A stretch of 58,181 nucleotides of DNA from Bacteroidaceae bacterium (GTDB lineage: Bacteria; Bacteroidota; Bacteroidia; Bacteroidales; Bacteroidaceae), in NCBI GenBank assembly GCA_017483665.1, contig JAFUVM010000006.1:1-58181 (forward strand), given 5' to 3'. Shown in pieces: positions 18,801 to 27,844 of this stretch. Every line of letters begins with the position of its first letter. Within the stretch, counting starts at the first letter, position 1. A program made the position numbers and the translations under genes. The notes under the pieces were generated by a model. That model saw nothing but the letters and a program-made list of their open reading frames with translations. It did not search any database and was not told the DNA's origin.

Positions 18801-19612
18801 ACGCATGCGATGCACATCCAGGCAATGTCGTCGTTGTACTCGTTGTAGCCGCTCACTCCCTGCTGATACCATGTGCCCTTGTTGCGGGCGATGAAGTTCG
18901 TGTAGAGATTGTCGAACATGGTGGCATACTGCTGGTCGCCTGTCGTTTCGAGGGCATCGAGCACGATTTCGAACATCTCGGCGTCGCCCCACCAGCCGCC
19001 GTTGCCGATGACCCATCCTGTGCCGGCCTGTCTGTAGGCGCGTGCCTTCCACTTGTTCATCATGTCGTCGCGCTTGTCCTTGGTGAAGGCTTTCTCCATC
19101 TGCTCTACCACCTCGACCGTCCAGGTGATGCGGGCCGGGTCGATGTTGGTCGAGGAGGCCGTGTTGACGATGGTCAGGTTGCTGCCTTCCGTGGCGTCGG
19201 CTGCTGCGGCAAGGGCATACCTGCGTGTCGTGTTAAGGTAGATGTAGTACTGGTCGGTCGTTCCTTCCACGGGTACGAACTCCCAGAAGCCGCGCGAGTT
19301 GGCTGTCGTCTTGCTTGTCTGCCCGACGTTGCCCGACGTTGCGGAGTTGAGTCCGGCCAGGTAGAATCCCGTATAGTCGTTGGTGAGGTAGAAGGTGCCA
19401 TTGCCTTTTGCGCTGAGCGTCCAGCGCTGTGAGTTGACATTTGTCTCGGTCCAAAGGACAGCATTGGCGTTCTCGTCGAGGGACGAGTTCTTCACTAAGA
19501 CGGACTTGCCCCTGTTGACGAGGCGAACGGTCTGCCCTGCTTCGAAGGCTTCGGCGCTGAAGGCCGGCAGCAGGAGAGCAAGGATGAGGAGGAATCGGTT
19601 GAGCGTTTTCAT
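15833..19612 (-). CDS. Secreted modular GH76 family glycosidase (alpha-1,6-mannanase type)
   Basis: A 1259-residue extracellular enzyme: signal peptide (1-22), ricin-B-like domain (about 23-165), GH76 catalytic domain (about 170-520) with the characteristic Asp pair D261-D262 in YNEYNDDIAWM, a CBM6-like module (about 530-662), then about four F5/8-type discoidin-like modules (670-1210). The C-terminal segment VYDLSGRKVAGSKTD...LPRGIYIVGGKKILK (shortened) resembles short type IX sorting tails of Prevotella. GH76 enzymes cut alpha-1,6-mannan backbones such as fungal mannan. No SusC/D pair or other CAZyme is adjacent, so this is not an obvious polysaccharide utilisation locus. Confidence 0.88.
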   Translation of the reverse strand: MKTLNRFLLILALLLPAFSAEAFEAGQTVRLVNRGKSVLVKNSSLDENANAVLWTETNVNSQRWTLSAKGNGTFYLTNDYTGFYLAGLNSATSGNVGQTSKTTANSRGFWEFVPVEGTTDQYYIYLNTTRRYALAAAADATEGSNLTIVNTASSTNIDPARITWTVEVVEQMEKAFTKDKRDDMMNKWKARAYRQAGTGWVIGNGGWWGDAEMFEIVLDALETTGDQQYATMFDNLYTNFIARNKGTWYQQGVSGYNEYNDDIAWMCIACVRAYLLTGQTKYRTTAKTNFDGMFKRADCYGNDLLQWKHSSTSKGTNSCINGPAAVCACYLAIAQADDSYYEKAKKTYLAERATLFEMSGGKPTGKVWDSYDQGSKSYNYWASTYNQGTCLGAAIMLYNHYGDQMFKDDADAIIKWSEANMANSKGIIHVCQTVSGDLTTFKGIMLRYIRKYAEDFNAPQHYAWIAKNAYHAWNNRNSSGITSSAWLTKAEEDFKHLEGSEYKNFGNDGNMTCVSAAFNCHIGAVDSHDAYAQNQAEDFNYVRNAPVVYGDNGDDGSGMVGGMKSSNYIGYRRVDFGDKPASHIDLRLKITLSATSVNVFLDQPTAKKGTLLCTVKGSELTATKTWDTIRKMINQPVTGVHDIYFVSSGTGQTSINWWQFQSLNPVYADLTNGGGKVTTSFGAEGTEALVDDDLTTLCTANREAEAETWVQYQSPSPMHINAYQLFSGDVDGNPKGWALQASDDGQNWETLHTEADTTFSVRGQRYFAEVQTTKDYTYYRLLFDSDDTQTQLSLSEWQLLGRCIDRQDLTSSIEVITEGYEALIDHVGTTAFTTPLTATLKTTGNNTLTAYSITIGDKAKAPTSWKLEGSTSGTGWKVIDQQAEADFPYDGCTNVYRINSGTAYLNYRLTITDEDAQITQWQLFGKPDYGTFFADVTEIASAIASDGSDAAALIDNDGTTFSTISGDDLYWDFQTPLPVKLLGYSFLSADDAELDPQNIIIYGVDDNGTETQLSTKALTFQSRGWRLTSTASTTKLFKHFRLKVTEAASASVRLAEFELYGAAIAEADDPSFTAPASVDATAVGLANTELIGRINDGNRTTCYHADFSEPVSILVNYDQPVSINTYAITASKNEPTRDPASWTLEGSNDGDTWTQLDSRSAQSFSHRYATQFYAAEATEPYSNYRLTVSETAGATQIQIGELQLLNLEEDGTAIRSTESFSPWLADQSVYDLSGRKVAGSKTDTLPRGIYIVGGKKILK

Positions 19613-19650
19613 TTATTTCTTCTTTTATTGTTTAGACAACTTTATGCGCA

Positions 19651-19658
19651 CAAAGATA
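19651..19658 (-). promoter_or_regulatory. -7 box for the GH76 gene
   Basis: Minus strand reads TATCTTTG, 38 bp before the GH76 ATG and separate from the upstream lipoprotein gene, so GH76 is probably monocistronic. Confidence 0.65.
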
Positions 19659-19696
19659 CACTTTTTTTCGCAAAAGGGTGGCACGGCGATGCAATT

Positions 19697-20623
19697 TTAT
19701 CTGTTTTCTGCTCCGCAATGCGGACATTTACCCAAATTGTGAAGCCTTTCGCCGCACGAACCGCACAGATATTTCACTCTGGAGCAACGCACATAGCGTA
19801 CCACGAGGACGATGACAAAGGCGGCAAAGAGGATATAGCTGACGGCAGGGCTGAGGGCTGCCAGGGTGAAAAGCAGGTAGCAGGTGATGCAGCATCCCAG
19901 CAGGGAAAGCAGATAGAGCACGGCCTCGGCTGTCGGAAGCAGGCGGAAGGCTTCGTCGGCCGTCGTGATGAGCAGTACGAACAGGACCCACACGGAGCAG
20001 AGGAAGATGCTCAGGACGGGCGGCAGGCCGAAGGGATTGAGGGTGGGGTGGTAGTAGTAGAGCACCCATGTATCGGGCACGTAGTGCTGGATTCCGGCAT
20101 AGAGAAGCGCCGATGCAGCGAGGACGATGAGCAGGAAGGTGGGGTAGGGCGAGGGGATGTCGCGGAGGAAGAAGACGTGCGGCTTCCTGCGGCTGAGGAT
20201 TTGCCAGAGCAGAGCAGGCAGCGAGAGGACGATGAGGATGGCGAAGAGCCACGGATGGCGCATGCTGAAGAGGTGGATGAACTGCGAGATGGGGTCGTCG
20301 GGCACGATGCTTTCCAGGAAGTCGCGCTGGTGTGTCCATCCCATCGTGTATTGGTCGTGAGCCAGCTTCACCCAGATGCTGTCGACAGAGTCCTCGGGGA
20401 TGACGAGCATCTCGGCCACCACGAGCGGGTCGTCCTTGTAGACGCAGAGCTGTTCGCTCAGGGTGTCGACGGGCATGTTGTGCAGGGGACGGTTGCTCTG
20501 CAGCGTCAGGCTGTCCACGGCCAGGATGAAATTGTCGCCCACGGCATAGAGCGTCGTGTCCTTGTCGCTGTAGTAGCAGGAAGCGAGCAGGAGCGAGAGC
20601 AGCAGCAGGGGGAGGTGTTTCAT
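19697..20623 (-). CDS. Putative lipoprotein with membrane helices and C-terminal zinc ribbon
   Basis: 308 residues of unknown function. The N-terminus MKHLPLLLLSLLLASC ends in a lipobox cysteine. Residues 20-115 look like a small extracytoplasmic beta domain (SH3-like by appearance). Several hydrophobic helices follow (LFAILIVLSLPALLWQIL, TFLLIVLAASALLYAG, VLSIFLCSVWVLFVLLI and others). The tail CGSCGERLHNLGKCPHC is a four-cysteine zinc ribbon. It follows the U32 gene by 40 bp on the same strand. I do not recognise the family. Confidence 0.75.
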   Translation of the reverse strand: MKHLPLLLLSLLLASCYYSDKDTTLYAVGDNFILAVDSLTLQSNRPLHNMPVDTLSEQLCVYKDDPLVVAEMLVIPEDSVDSIWVKLAHDQYTMGWTHQRDFLESIVPDDPISQFIHLFSMRHPWLFAILIVLSLPALLWQILSRRKPHVFFLRDIPSPYPTFLLIVLAASALLYAGIQHYVPDTWVLYYYHPTLNPFGLPPVLSIFLCSVWVLFVLLITTADEAFRLLPTAEAVLYLLSLLGCCITCYLLFTLAALSPAVSYILFAAFVIVLVVRYVRCSRVKYLCGSCGERLHNLGKCPHCGAENR

Positions 20624-20663
20624 AGTGGTCTGGACGGGAAAGCTATATTATATATAATGTGTA

Positions 20664-22586
20664 TCAGACGGAGAGGACGGTCATCTCGCATTTCTTGCAG
20701 TCGAAGTGGAGGCGGAAGCGCCGTCCGTCGCCCATGACGAGGAAGAGCGGGTCCTGCCATGTGTCGCCCGTCTGCCGTCCGTCGGTCGCCTTGCTTCCGG
20801 TGGCGGGCTTCTCCTTTTTGCATTGGCCCCAAGCGTGGCGGATGCAGAAGCGGCAGGTCATGAGCGGCAGGCCGGCCTTGCCTGCCGAGGGGGTAGCCAC
20901 TTCGAGGGCCGGCTCCGTCACTTTGCATTTCACGGAATTGTAGAATTGTTCAGCCATGAGGTTCGAGACGTTGAGCCGGAAGTCCTTGAAGGGAATGGCG
21001 TCGGGCAGTGCGGAGCAGGCCTGCGAGCGGAAGGCGGATGTGTTGCCGGCTGTGAATGAGGGTTCCCGCTTCCTGCTTTTGACCATCTTCTCAACCTCCG
21101 CCATGACTTCCCGTCGCCAGTCGGCCAGCGTGCTGCGGGGAATGAACCAGGGCTGGGAGAAGGCTGTCATGACGTCTGTGCAGACGTAGGGTGTGTCGCC
21201 GAGCTTGCCGAGGACGTCGGAGATGGAGTTGGTCTGGTCGGTGCGTGCAGGCTGGTGTTCGGCAGGGAAGTCCTTGCTGCAAATGATGCCGTCGTCTGCT
21301 TCGAAGAGGAGCCGGAAGCCCTGTTCGGTTTCTTGCAGCGTGAAGCGTGTAGCGATGCGGCGTTCGGCGGTCCGTCCGCTCATGAGGCGTTCCCATTGCT
21401 GGTCCAGGCTGCGCCAGAGGCGGTCGCCCTTCCTGATGTCCGGCATCACGGCGGGATAGAGGTGATTTCCCTCGGCGCGGTTCACGCGGAAGCCTTGCAG
21501 ACGGCCTTCCGTGTCAAAGTAGCAGAGTCCGTCGCCGTTGGTGAAGACCTCGGACGAGCTGACGATGATGCAGCCGCCGCGCACCTCCTTGACGTGTCCC
21601 ACCTCGCGTCCGCGGCTCTTGGGCGTGTCGGGCGATGCCAAGTCGTCAGTCCTGCCGTGCAGGAAATAGTCGGTGCTGCCGCGCGAGAAGCTGCGCGAGA
21701 GGTCGGGCTGGAACGTGTAGTCCGACGTGCCGAAGGAGGAACGGACGAACTCCGGCCGCCGCTTCATGATGGCGTCGAGTGCCTGGCGGTAGGCGGCGGT
21801 GACGTTCTTGACGTATGCCACATCCTTCAGCCGGCCTTCTATCTTGAAGCTGCTCACGCCTGCATCGAGCATCTCCTCGAGGTTTTCCAAGCGGTTCGTG
21901 TCGCGGAGCGAAAGCAGGTACTTGTCGCCAATGAGCGTTTTGCCCCCGGCATCCAGCAGCGTGAAGGGCAGACGGCAGAACTGTGCGCACCTGCCGCGAT
22001 TGGCCGAGCGGTCGAAGCAGAACTGCGAGGCGTAGCACTGTCCGCTGTAGGAGACGCATAGTGCGCCGTGGACAAAGGCCTCGAGCCTGACGTCGGGCAC
22101 CGTTTTGTGGATGCGGCTTATCTGCTTGAGCGAGAGTTCGCGTGCCAGGACAACTTGCTCGAAACCCAGTTCGGCAAGCAGCGCCACCTTCTCCGGCGTG
22201 CGGTTGTCCATCTGTGTGCTGGCGTGCAGGGGTATGGGCGGCATTCCCGCTTCTCTCACGCCTGGAATGAACGTGCAGAAGGACATGTCCTGCACGATGA
22301 GTGCGTCAACGCCGACGTCGTAGAGTTCCCACGCCAGCCGGCGGCAGTCCTCCAGCTCCGTGTCGTAGAGAATCGTGTTGACGGCGGCGTAGACCTTTGC
22401 CCCGTAGCGGTGGGCATAGTCGCAGAGGATGCCGATGTCCTTGGTGGAGTTGCAGGCGACGGACCTTGCTCCGAAGTGCGATGCTCCGATGTAGACGGCA
22501 TCTGCCCCGTGGTCGATGGCTTCGAGGCCGCAGACGAGGTCGCGGGCAGGAGAGAGGAGTTCGATAGGGTTGCTATCTGATTTCAT
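20664..22586 (-). CDS. Peptidase U32 family protein, RlhA-like
   Basis: 640 residues, close in length and layout to E. coli RlhA (YdcP, about 650 aa), which hydroxylates 23S rRNA C2501. Seen: IELLSPARDLVCGLEAIDHGADAVYIGASHFGAR in the barrel (longer than its core ADAVYIG), the U32 signature EAFVHGALCVSYSGQCYAS, SANRGRCAQFCRLPF, and a C-terminal DUF3656-like region. The cysteines around CVSYSGQC, CAQFC and MTCRFC fit the iron-sulfur ligands proposed for the family. It overlaps metA by 14 bp. The substrate could equally be tRNA. Confidence 0.85.
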   Translation of the reverse strand: MKSDSNPIELLSPARDLVCGLEAIDHGADAVYIGASHFGARSVACNSTKDIGILCDYAHRYGAKVYAAVNTILYDTELEDCRRLAWELYDVGVDALIVQDMSFCTFIPGVREAGMPPIPLHASTQMDNRTPEKVALLAELGFEQVVLARELSLKQISRIHKTVPDVRLEAFVHGALCVSYSGQCYASQFCFDRSANRGRCAQFCRLPFTLLDAGGKTLIGDKYLLSLRDTNRLENLEEMLDAGVSSFKIEGRLKDVAYVKNVTAAYRQALDAIMKRRPEFVRSSFGTSDYTFQPDLSRSFSRGSTDYFLHGRTDDLASPDTPKSRGREVGHVKEVRGGCIIVSSSEVFTNGDGLCYFDTEGRLQGFRVNRAEGNHLYPAVMPDIRKGDRLWRSLDQQWERLMSGRTAERRIATRFTLQETEQGFRLLFEADDGIICSKDFPAEHQPARTDQTNSISDVLGKLGDTPYVCTDVMTAFSQPWFIPRSTLADWRREVMAEVEKMVKSRKREPSFTAGNTSAFRSQACSALPDAIPFKDFRLNVSNLMAEQFYNSVKCKVTEPALEVATPSAGKAGLPLMTCRFCIRHAWGQCKKEKPATGSKATDGRQTGDTWQDPLFLVMGDGRRFRLHFDCKKCEMTVLSV

Positions 22587-23490
22587 TGATGTCGTAGGGC
22601 GTTTCCTGATAAACGTAGTAGTTGAGCCAGTTCTGGAAGAGGAGGTTGCCGTGGCCGCGCCAGGTGACGAGCGGTCCCTTCTGCGGGTCGTCGTCGCGAT
22701 AGTAGTTGAAGGGCTTCTGTATGGGCAGTCCTTTGGCGAGGTCGCGACGGTACTCGGTGTCGAGTGTCAGCGGGGAGTATTCGGAGTGGCCCGTGATGAA
22801 GATTTCGCGTCCGTTGCGTGCCATGACCATCGAGACGCCGCTCTGCGGGCTCTCGGCAATGAGTGTCAGCTCGGGCACGGCCAGGATGTCCTCGCGCCGA
22901 ATCTCGGTGTGGCGGCTGTGGGGCATGTAGAAGACGTCGTCGAAGCCGCGGAAGATGGGCAGGCGGGGCAGGAGCGGCACCTGCGGGAAGATGCCGAACA
23001 TCTTCTGCGGAAGCGGGTACTTGGGCACTCCGTAGTGGTAGTAGAGTCCGGCCTGCGCCGCCCAGCAGATGTACATCGTGCTGGTGACGTGCGTCCGTGC
23101 CCACGAGAAGATGTCGGTCATCTCGTCCCAGTACGTCACGTCCTTGTAGTCAAGGTGTTCTACGGGCGCTCCCGTGATGATCATGCCGTCGAACTTCTCG
23201 TGTCTCATGGCCTCGAAGTCGCGGTAGAAGGCCTGCATGTGTTCGATGGGCGTATTTTTGCTTGTGTGCGCCTTGACCTTCATGAGGTGCACGTCGAGCT
23301 GCAGGGGTGAGTTCGAGAGCAGGCGTATGAGGTCTGTCTCGGTCGTTATCTTCAGGGGCATGAGGTTGAGGATGACGATGCGCAGAGGGCGTATGTCCTG
23401 AGCGCCGGCGCGTTCCTCGCCCAGCACGAAGATGTTCTCCTGGCGGAGGAATTCTATGGCAGGGAGTCTGTCGGGAAGTCTTAGGGGCAT
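22573..23490 (-). CDS. metA: Homoserine O-acyltransferase MetA, predicted acetyl-CoA specific
   Basis: First committed step of methionine synthesis: acylation of homoserine. 305 residues with the catalytic cysteine C142 in YICWAAQAGLYYHYG, plus FITGHSEY. Position 111 is Glu (TGAPVEHLDYKDV). In this family Glu111 goes with acetyl-CoA and Gly111 with succinyl-CoA, so the product should be O-acetylhomoserine despite the usual succinyltransferase name. It is the first gene of a metA-U32-lipoprotein run. Confidence 0.95.
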   Translation of the reverse strand: MPLRLPDRLPAIEFLRQENIFVLGEERAGAQDIRPLRIVILNLMPLKITTETDLIRLLSNSPLQLDVHLMKVKAHTSKNTPIEHMQAFYRDFEAMRHEKFDGMIITGAPVEHLDYKDVTYWDEMTDIFSWARTHVTSTMYICWAAQAGLYYHYGVPKYPLPQKMFGIFPQVPLLPRLPIFRGFDDVFYMPHSRHTEIRREDILAVPELTLIAESPQSGVSMVMARNGREIFITGHSEYSPLTLDTEYRRDLAKGLPIQKPFNYYRDDDPQKGPLVTWRGHGNLLFQNWLNYYVYQETPYDINEIR

Positions 23491-23515
23491 AGTCGGTTTT
23501 TGTTTCTTTCGGGTG

Positions 23516-23523
23516 CAAAGTTA
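23516..23523 (-). promoter_or_regulatory. -7 box for metA
   Basis: Minus strand reads TAACTTTG, 26 bp before the metA ATG. No SAM-responsive leader is possible in so short a 5' region. Confidence 0.65.
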
Positions 23524-23604
23524 CGATTAAACGCGCGAAAAAGCAAAAGAATGGCGGATTTTTCTTTTGCCTTTTGCCGAGCGCAAGCAACTTTTCCCCA
23601 CCAT

Positions 23605-23771
23605 GACGCGTGCTTAGTTCGCCCACGACGCGTGCTTAGTTCGTCCACGACACGTGCTTAGTTCGCCCGCGACACGTGCTTCGTCCGGAAGAGCCTTGCG
23701 CTTATTTCGGAAGAGCCTCGTGCTTATTTTGGAGGAGCAAGGCGCTTATTCCGGAAGAGCAAGGCGCTTGT
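23605..23771 (-). repeat. 22-bp phased repeat array, about 7.5 units (locus A4)
   Basis: In the divergent metA/gyrA gap. Three units built on gacgcgtgcttag-ttcg (starts 23605, 23627, 23649), a hybrid unit at 23671, then four units built on ggaagagccttgcgctta (starts 23684, 23706, 23728, 23750), all in one continuous 22-bp register. On the minus strand the second block reads aagcgc-aag-gctctt plus spacer, the same word as locus A1. Thus one array joins two different words without breaking phase. Confidence 0.9.
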
Positions 23772-23904
23772 TTTTGCCGCGGAACGCCCTTCGAACCCGA
23801 GCACCCCCGCATGTGCGTCGCGCCCGACTGCGACATTACGCGCCCCTGCGTACATTTTTAGCTTAATTTCACATTAGGGATTTGCGTCTCTCAGTTTTTT
23901 TTTG

Positions 23905-23912
23905 TACCTTTG
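23905..23912 (+). promoter_or_regulatory. Promoter of gyrA
   Basis: TACCTTTG at -7 with TTG at 23882-23884, 20 bp upstream, as the -33 element. The leader to the gyrA ATG at 23971 is about 50 nt. Confidence 0.75.
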
Positions 23913-23970
23913 TGCCCAAATTAAATGTTAATATAAAGTAAGGTTTTAGCAGACCTGCAAACCAAATCTA

Positions 23971-26484
23971 ATGGAAGATCAAGAAAGAATTATCAAAGTC
24001 GATATTCAGGAGGAAATGAAGAAGAGCTACATCGACTACTCGATGAGCGTCATCGTGGCTCGCGCCTTGCCTGATGTCAGGGACGGATTCAAGCCCGTCC
24101 ACCGCAGAATCCTGTACGGAATGCGCGAACTGCGCAACTTCCATAGCAGCCCATACAAGAAGTGTGCACGTATCGTCGGCGAAGTGCTCGGCAAGTACCA
24201 CCCGCACGGCGACAGCTCGGTCTACATGGCCCTCGTCCGTATGGCCCAGGAATGGGCGATGCGCTACACGCTGGTCGACGGACAAGGCAACTTCGGCAGC
24301 GTGGACGGCGACAGTCCCGCAGCCATGCGTTACACCGAGGCACGCCTCAGTCTGATGGGCGAAGCCATGATGGACGACCTGGACAAGGAGACCGTCGACA
24401 TGACCAATAACTTCGACGACACACTCCGCGAGCCCACCGTCATGCCTACGAAAATCCCCAACCTCCTCGTCAACGGCGCCACAGGCATCGCCGTCGGCAT
24501 GGCTACCAACATTCCGACACACAACCTGAGCGAAGTCATCGACGCCTGCGTGGCATTCGTCGACGACAACAACCTCACCGTCGAGCAGCTGATGCAGTAC
24601 GTCAAAGGCCCCGACTTCCCCACCGGAGCCTACATCATGGGCATGCAGGGCATCCGCGACGCCTACGAGACGGGACGCGGACGCGTCGTGCTCCGTGCCA
24701 AAGCCGAAATTGAGAACGGCGACACGCACGATAAGATTGTTGTCAGCGAGATACCCTACGGCGTGAACAAACAGCAGCTCATCGAGTACATCGCACAGCT
24801 CGTGGGCGAAAAGAAGATAGACGGCATCAGCAACGTCAACGACGAGAGTGACAGCGAAGGCATGCGCATCGTGGTCGACCTCAAGCGTGACGCCAACGCA
24901 CGCGTCGTCCTGAACAAACTCTTCAAGATGACACCCCTGCAGACCAGCTTCAGCGTCAACAGCATCGCCCTCGTCAAGGGACGCCCCCAGCTGCTCACCC
25001 TGCGCGACTTCATCAGCAACTTCGTGGAACATCGCCACGACGTCACCATACGCCGCACAAAGTACGACCTGCGCAAAGCCGAAGAGCGTGCACACATCCT
25101 GAAAGGGCTTATCATCGCATCGGACAACATCGACGAGGTGGTTCACATCATCCGCGCCAGCAAGACACCACAGGAAGCTCAGCGTAACTTGGAGGCACGC
25201 TTCGAACTGGACGAGCTGCAAAGCAAGGCCATCGTCGATATGCGTCTGGCTCAGCTCACAGGACTTCGTCAGGAAGACCTCCACAACGAGTACAACGACC
25301 TGCTGGAGAAGATAAAGTACTACAACCAGATTCTCACCGACGACGCCCTTTGCCGCAAGGTCATCAAGGACGAGCTCATCGAGATAAAGGAACAGTACGG
25401 CGACGCACGCCGCACAGAAATCCTGCCTAGTGCCGAAGAGTTCAATGCCGAAGACTTCTACGCCGACGACGAAGTGGTCATCACCATGTCGCACATGGGC
25501 TACATCAAGCGCATCCCCCTGGCCGACTTCAAGGCACAGGGCCGCGGCGGCATCGGCGTCAAGGCAAGCTCCACGCGCGACAACGACTTCATCGAGAAGA
25601 TCTATCCCGCCACGATGCACAACACCATGCTCTTCTTCACCGACCGCGGACGCTGCTACTGGCTCAAGGTCTACGACATCCCCGACGGCAACAAGCAGGG
25701 CAAGGGACGTGCCATACAGAACATGCTCAACATCGAGCCCGGCGATGCCGTACGCGCATGCCTCTGCATCCGTAAGCTCGGCGACCCCGACTTCTGCCAG
25801 AGCCACTACGTCGTCTTCTGCACCAAGCAAGGCATCATCAAGAAGACATGCCTGACCGAATACAGCCGCGTCCGCACGAACGGCGTCAACGCCATCAACA
25901 TCCGCGAGGACGATCAGGTAATCGGCGTAGAGCTGACCAACGGCCAGGATGAAATCATCATCGCCAATGCCGGCGGTCGTGCCGTACGCTTCGACGAGAG
26001 TCAGGTCCGTCCGATGGGCCGTACAGCCACCGGCGTGCAGAGCATCATCCTCGACGACGACCCGCGCGACGGCGTTGTGGGCATGTGCATCATCAACGAC
26101 GCAGAGACCGAAAGCATCATGGTGCTCAGCGAAAACGGCTTTGGCAAACGCACGGACGTCGAGGAGTACCGCAAGACGAGCCGTCACGCCAAGGGTGTCA
26201 AGACGCTCGCCATCACCGACAAGACCGGTTACCTCGTGGCCATCACCGTCGTGAAGGACGACGACGACCTGATGATCATCAACAAGAGCGGCACAACCAT
26301 CCGCCTGCATGCCGACGCCATCAAGGAGACAAAGAACCGCGTCACACAGGGCACGAAGGTCATTGAGCTGAAGAAGCGCAACGACGTCATCTCCCACCTC
26401 AGCGTCGTGCCGCGTGCCGACGAAGAGCCCGAAGCCCCGGAGGAAACAGAAACTGAAGGCCAGACGGACGGAGGTGAACAGTAA
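23971..26484 (+). CDS. gyrA: DNA gyrase subunit A
   Basis: Breakage-reunion subunit of gyrase, which introduces negative supercoils. 837 residues: the winged-helix/tower core with catalytic Y121 ([10 protein letters not shown]) and a C-terminal beta-pinwheel with a GyrA-box-like [11 protein letters not shown]. In the quinolone pocket ([17 protein letters not shown]) S82 is present. The position equivalent to E. coli D87 is M86, where other Bacteroidales also lack Asp. The acidic Glu-rich tail ([15 protein letters not shown]) is typical. Two TPR genes follow at 35 and 11 bp. Confidence 0.96.
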   Translation: MEDQERIIKVDIQEEMKKSYIDYSMSVIVARALPDVRDGFKPVHRRILYGMRELRNFHSSPYKKCARIVGEVLGKYHPHGDSSVYMALVRMAQEWAMRYTLVDGQGNFGSVDGDSPAAMRYTEARLSLMGEAMMDDLDKETVDMTNNFDDTLREPTVMPTKIPNLLVNGATGIAVGMATNIPTHNLSEVIDACVAFVDDNNLTVEQLMQYVKGPDFPTGAYIMGMQGIRDAYETGRGRVVLRAKAEIENGDTHDKIVVSEIPYGVNKQQLIEYIAQLVGEKKIDGISNVNDESDSEGMRIVVDLKRDANARVVLNKLFKMTPLQTSFSVNSIALVKGRPQLLTLRDFISNFVEHRHDVTIRRTKYDLRKAEERAHILKGLIIASDNIDEVVHIIRASKTPQEAQRNLEARFELDELQSKAIVDMRLAQLTGLRQEDLHNEYNDLLEKIKYYNQILTDDALCRKVIKDELIEIKEQYGDARRTEILPSAEEFNAEDFYADDEVVITMSHMGYIKRIPLADFKAQGRGGIGVKASSTRDNDFIEKIYPATMHNTMLFFTDRGRCYWLKVYDIPDGNKQGKGRAIQNMLNIEPGDAVRACLCIRKLGDPDFCQSHYVVFCTKQGIIKKTCLTEYSRVRTNGVNAINIREDDQVIGVELTNGQDEIIIANAGGRAVRFDESQVRPMGRTATGVQSIILDDDPRDGVVGMCIINDAETESIMVLSENGFGKRTDVEEYRKTSRHAKGVKTLAITDKTGYLVAITVVKDDDDLMIINKSGTTIRLHADAIKETKNRVTQGTKVIELKKRNDVISHLSVVPRADEEPEAPEETETEGQTDGGEQ

Positions 26485-26519
26485 ATACACATAGTATACA
26501 TATTTATATTATATTCGCT

Positions 26520-27833
26520 ATGAAAAAACCACTTATTTCGATGGCACTGTTCATGAGCATCAGTACCATCACCATGGGACAGGTCGACAAGGCCGCCCTC
26601 AAAGCAGCACAGAAGGAAGCCAAGGCACAAATGACCGAAGCGCAGAAAATCTACGATGCCCTCTCTGCCAAGATAACAGAGAAGACAGCTACGGAAGACG
26701 AAATCATGACCGAGTGCAAGAAAGGCCAAGCCATCATCCGCAAGGCCCTCAAGAGCGGAGCCATCGCTGAGAACAAACTCGGCGAAGCCTACAAGCTCAG
26801 CGCCGACCTCGCCCTCCAGCCCCACAACGTCATGCTCGGCCACGCTGCCAACAACGAACCGTTCGACACAGCTTTCTTCTACACCAACCTCAAGATTATG
26901 ACCGACGCCCTGCAGAAAGAACTGCAGAACACTAAGGTCACAAAAGGCGAGACAGGCAACGAGAACTACCTCAAGGGAAAGAAGTTCAACCTGGCCCAGT
27001 GCGGCGACTACTACATCTACGCCGGTCAGTTCAACGGCAACTGCCAGAAGTTCGACAAGGCCATCGAGGCTTACGAGACTGCCATGAACTATACAACAAT
27101 CTATCCCGAAGTGGCCGACATCGCACAGCTCCGCATTCCTGGCGAACAGATTGCCTACTATGCCTACCACGCTGCCCACGAAGGCAAGCTCTACGACAAG
27201 ATGGACGCACTCTACGACACAGCCATGAAGTTCCAGGAAGGCGCTCTCGGCACGAAGCAGGTGAAGATTATCTCCTTCCTCGAGCGTGGCGACTCCGCTG
27301 CATGGGCTAACTATCTCCACGAAATGACCGTGAAAGAGCCCAAAGCCAACGAGGACTACATCCAGATGCTCATCGCTTACTACCTGAAGAAGGACAAGGA
27401 AGCCGGCCCCGAAAGCAGTCAGCTGATGAAGTATGTCGACGAGGTCATTGCCGTAGATCCCAACATCCTCATCGCACACTACGGCAAGGCTTACAAATAC
27501 TTCGAGGCAGAGAAGTACGACGAGGCTTTCGCCGAATACGTCAAGTGCACGGAGCTGAAGCCCGACTACTACGACGCATGGTACCAGAGCGGACTCTGCA
27601 AGTTCCGTCAGGCACTGGCCCTGAACTCCACCATCAGCAATATCAAGAACCAGACAGAAGCCAAGAACACGCTCGAGAAGACAAAGGGCATCTTTGGCGA
27701 GGCCATTCCTTTCTTCGAGAAAGCACGTGAATGTGCTCCCGACGATCCGCAGAAGTGGGCCTTCGAGCTCCGTCAGTGCTACTCCGTGACCGGCCAGGCT
27801 GCCAAGGCCGCCGAGATGGACAAGCTGCTGTAG
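26520..27833 (+). CDS. Secreted TPR-repeat protein, gyrA-linked
   Basis: 437 residues with a signal peptide (MKKPLISMALFMSISTITMGQ) and an alpha-helical TPR-like body. Clear repeat units are CQKFDKAIEAYETAMNYTTIYPE, split over about 34 residues, and EKYDEAFAEYVKCTELKPDYYDAW with its flanking turn (both longer than quoted cores AIEAYETA and AFAEYVKC). Unusually Lys/Ala-rich after the signal peptide. Function unknown. Probably periplasmic scaffolding. It is co-oriented with gyrA and shares homology of layout with the next gene. Confidence 0.8.
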   Translation: MKKPLISMALFMSISTITMGQVDKAALKAAQKEAKAQMTEAQKIYDALSAKITEKTATEDEIMTECKKGQAIIRKALKSGAIAENKLGEAYKLSADLALQPHNVMLGHAANNEPFDTAFFYTNLKIMTDALQKELQNTKVTKGETGNENYLKGKKFNLAQCGDYYIYAGQFNGNCQKFDKAIEAYETAMNYTTIYPEVADIAQLRIPGEQIAYYAYHAAHEGKLYDKMDALYDTAMKFQEGALGTKQVKIISFLERGDSAAWANYLHEMTVKEPKANEDYIQMLIAYYLKKDKEAGPESSQLMKYVDEVIAVDPNILIAHYGKAYKYFEAEKYDEAFAEYVKCTELKPDYYDAWYQSGLCKFRQALALNSTISNIKNQTEAKNTLEKTKGIFGEAIPFFEKARECAPDDPQKWAFELRQCYSVTGQAAKAAEMDKLL

Positions 27834-27844
27834 TAAATAGGTAA

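Noticed and set aside
23654..23866. Open frames of 61-70 codons upstream of gyrA
   Set aside because: They are translations of the 22-bp repeat array; the peptide repeats SEEP/ACF-like words in shifting frame and has no start context.
23971..26484. Quinolone-resistance mutation at GyrA Met86
   Set aside because: Ser82 is present, and a non-acidic residue at the D87-equivalent position is normal in Bacteroidales, so it is not evidence of selected resistance.
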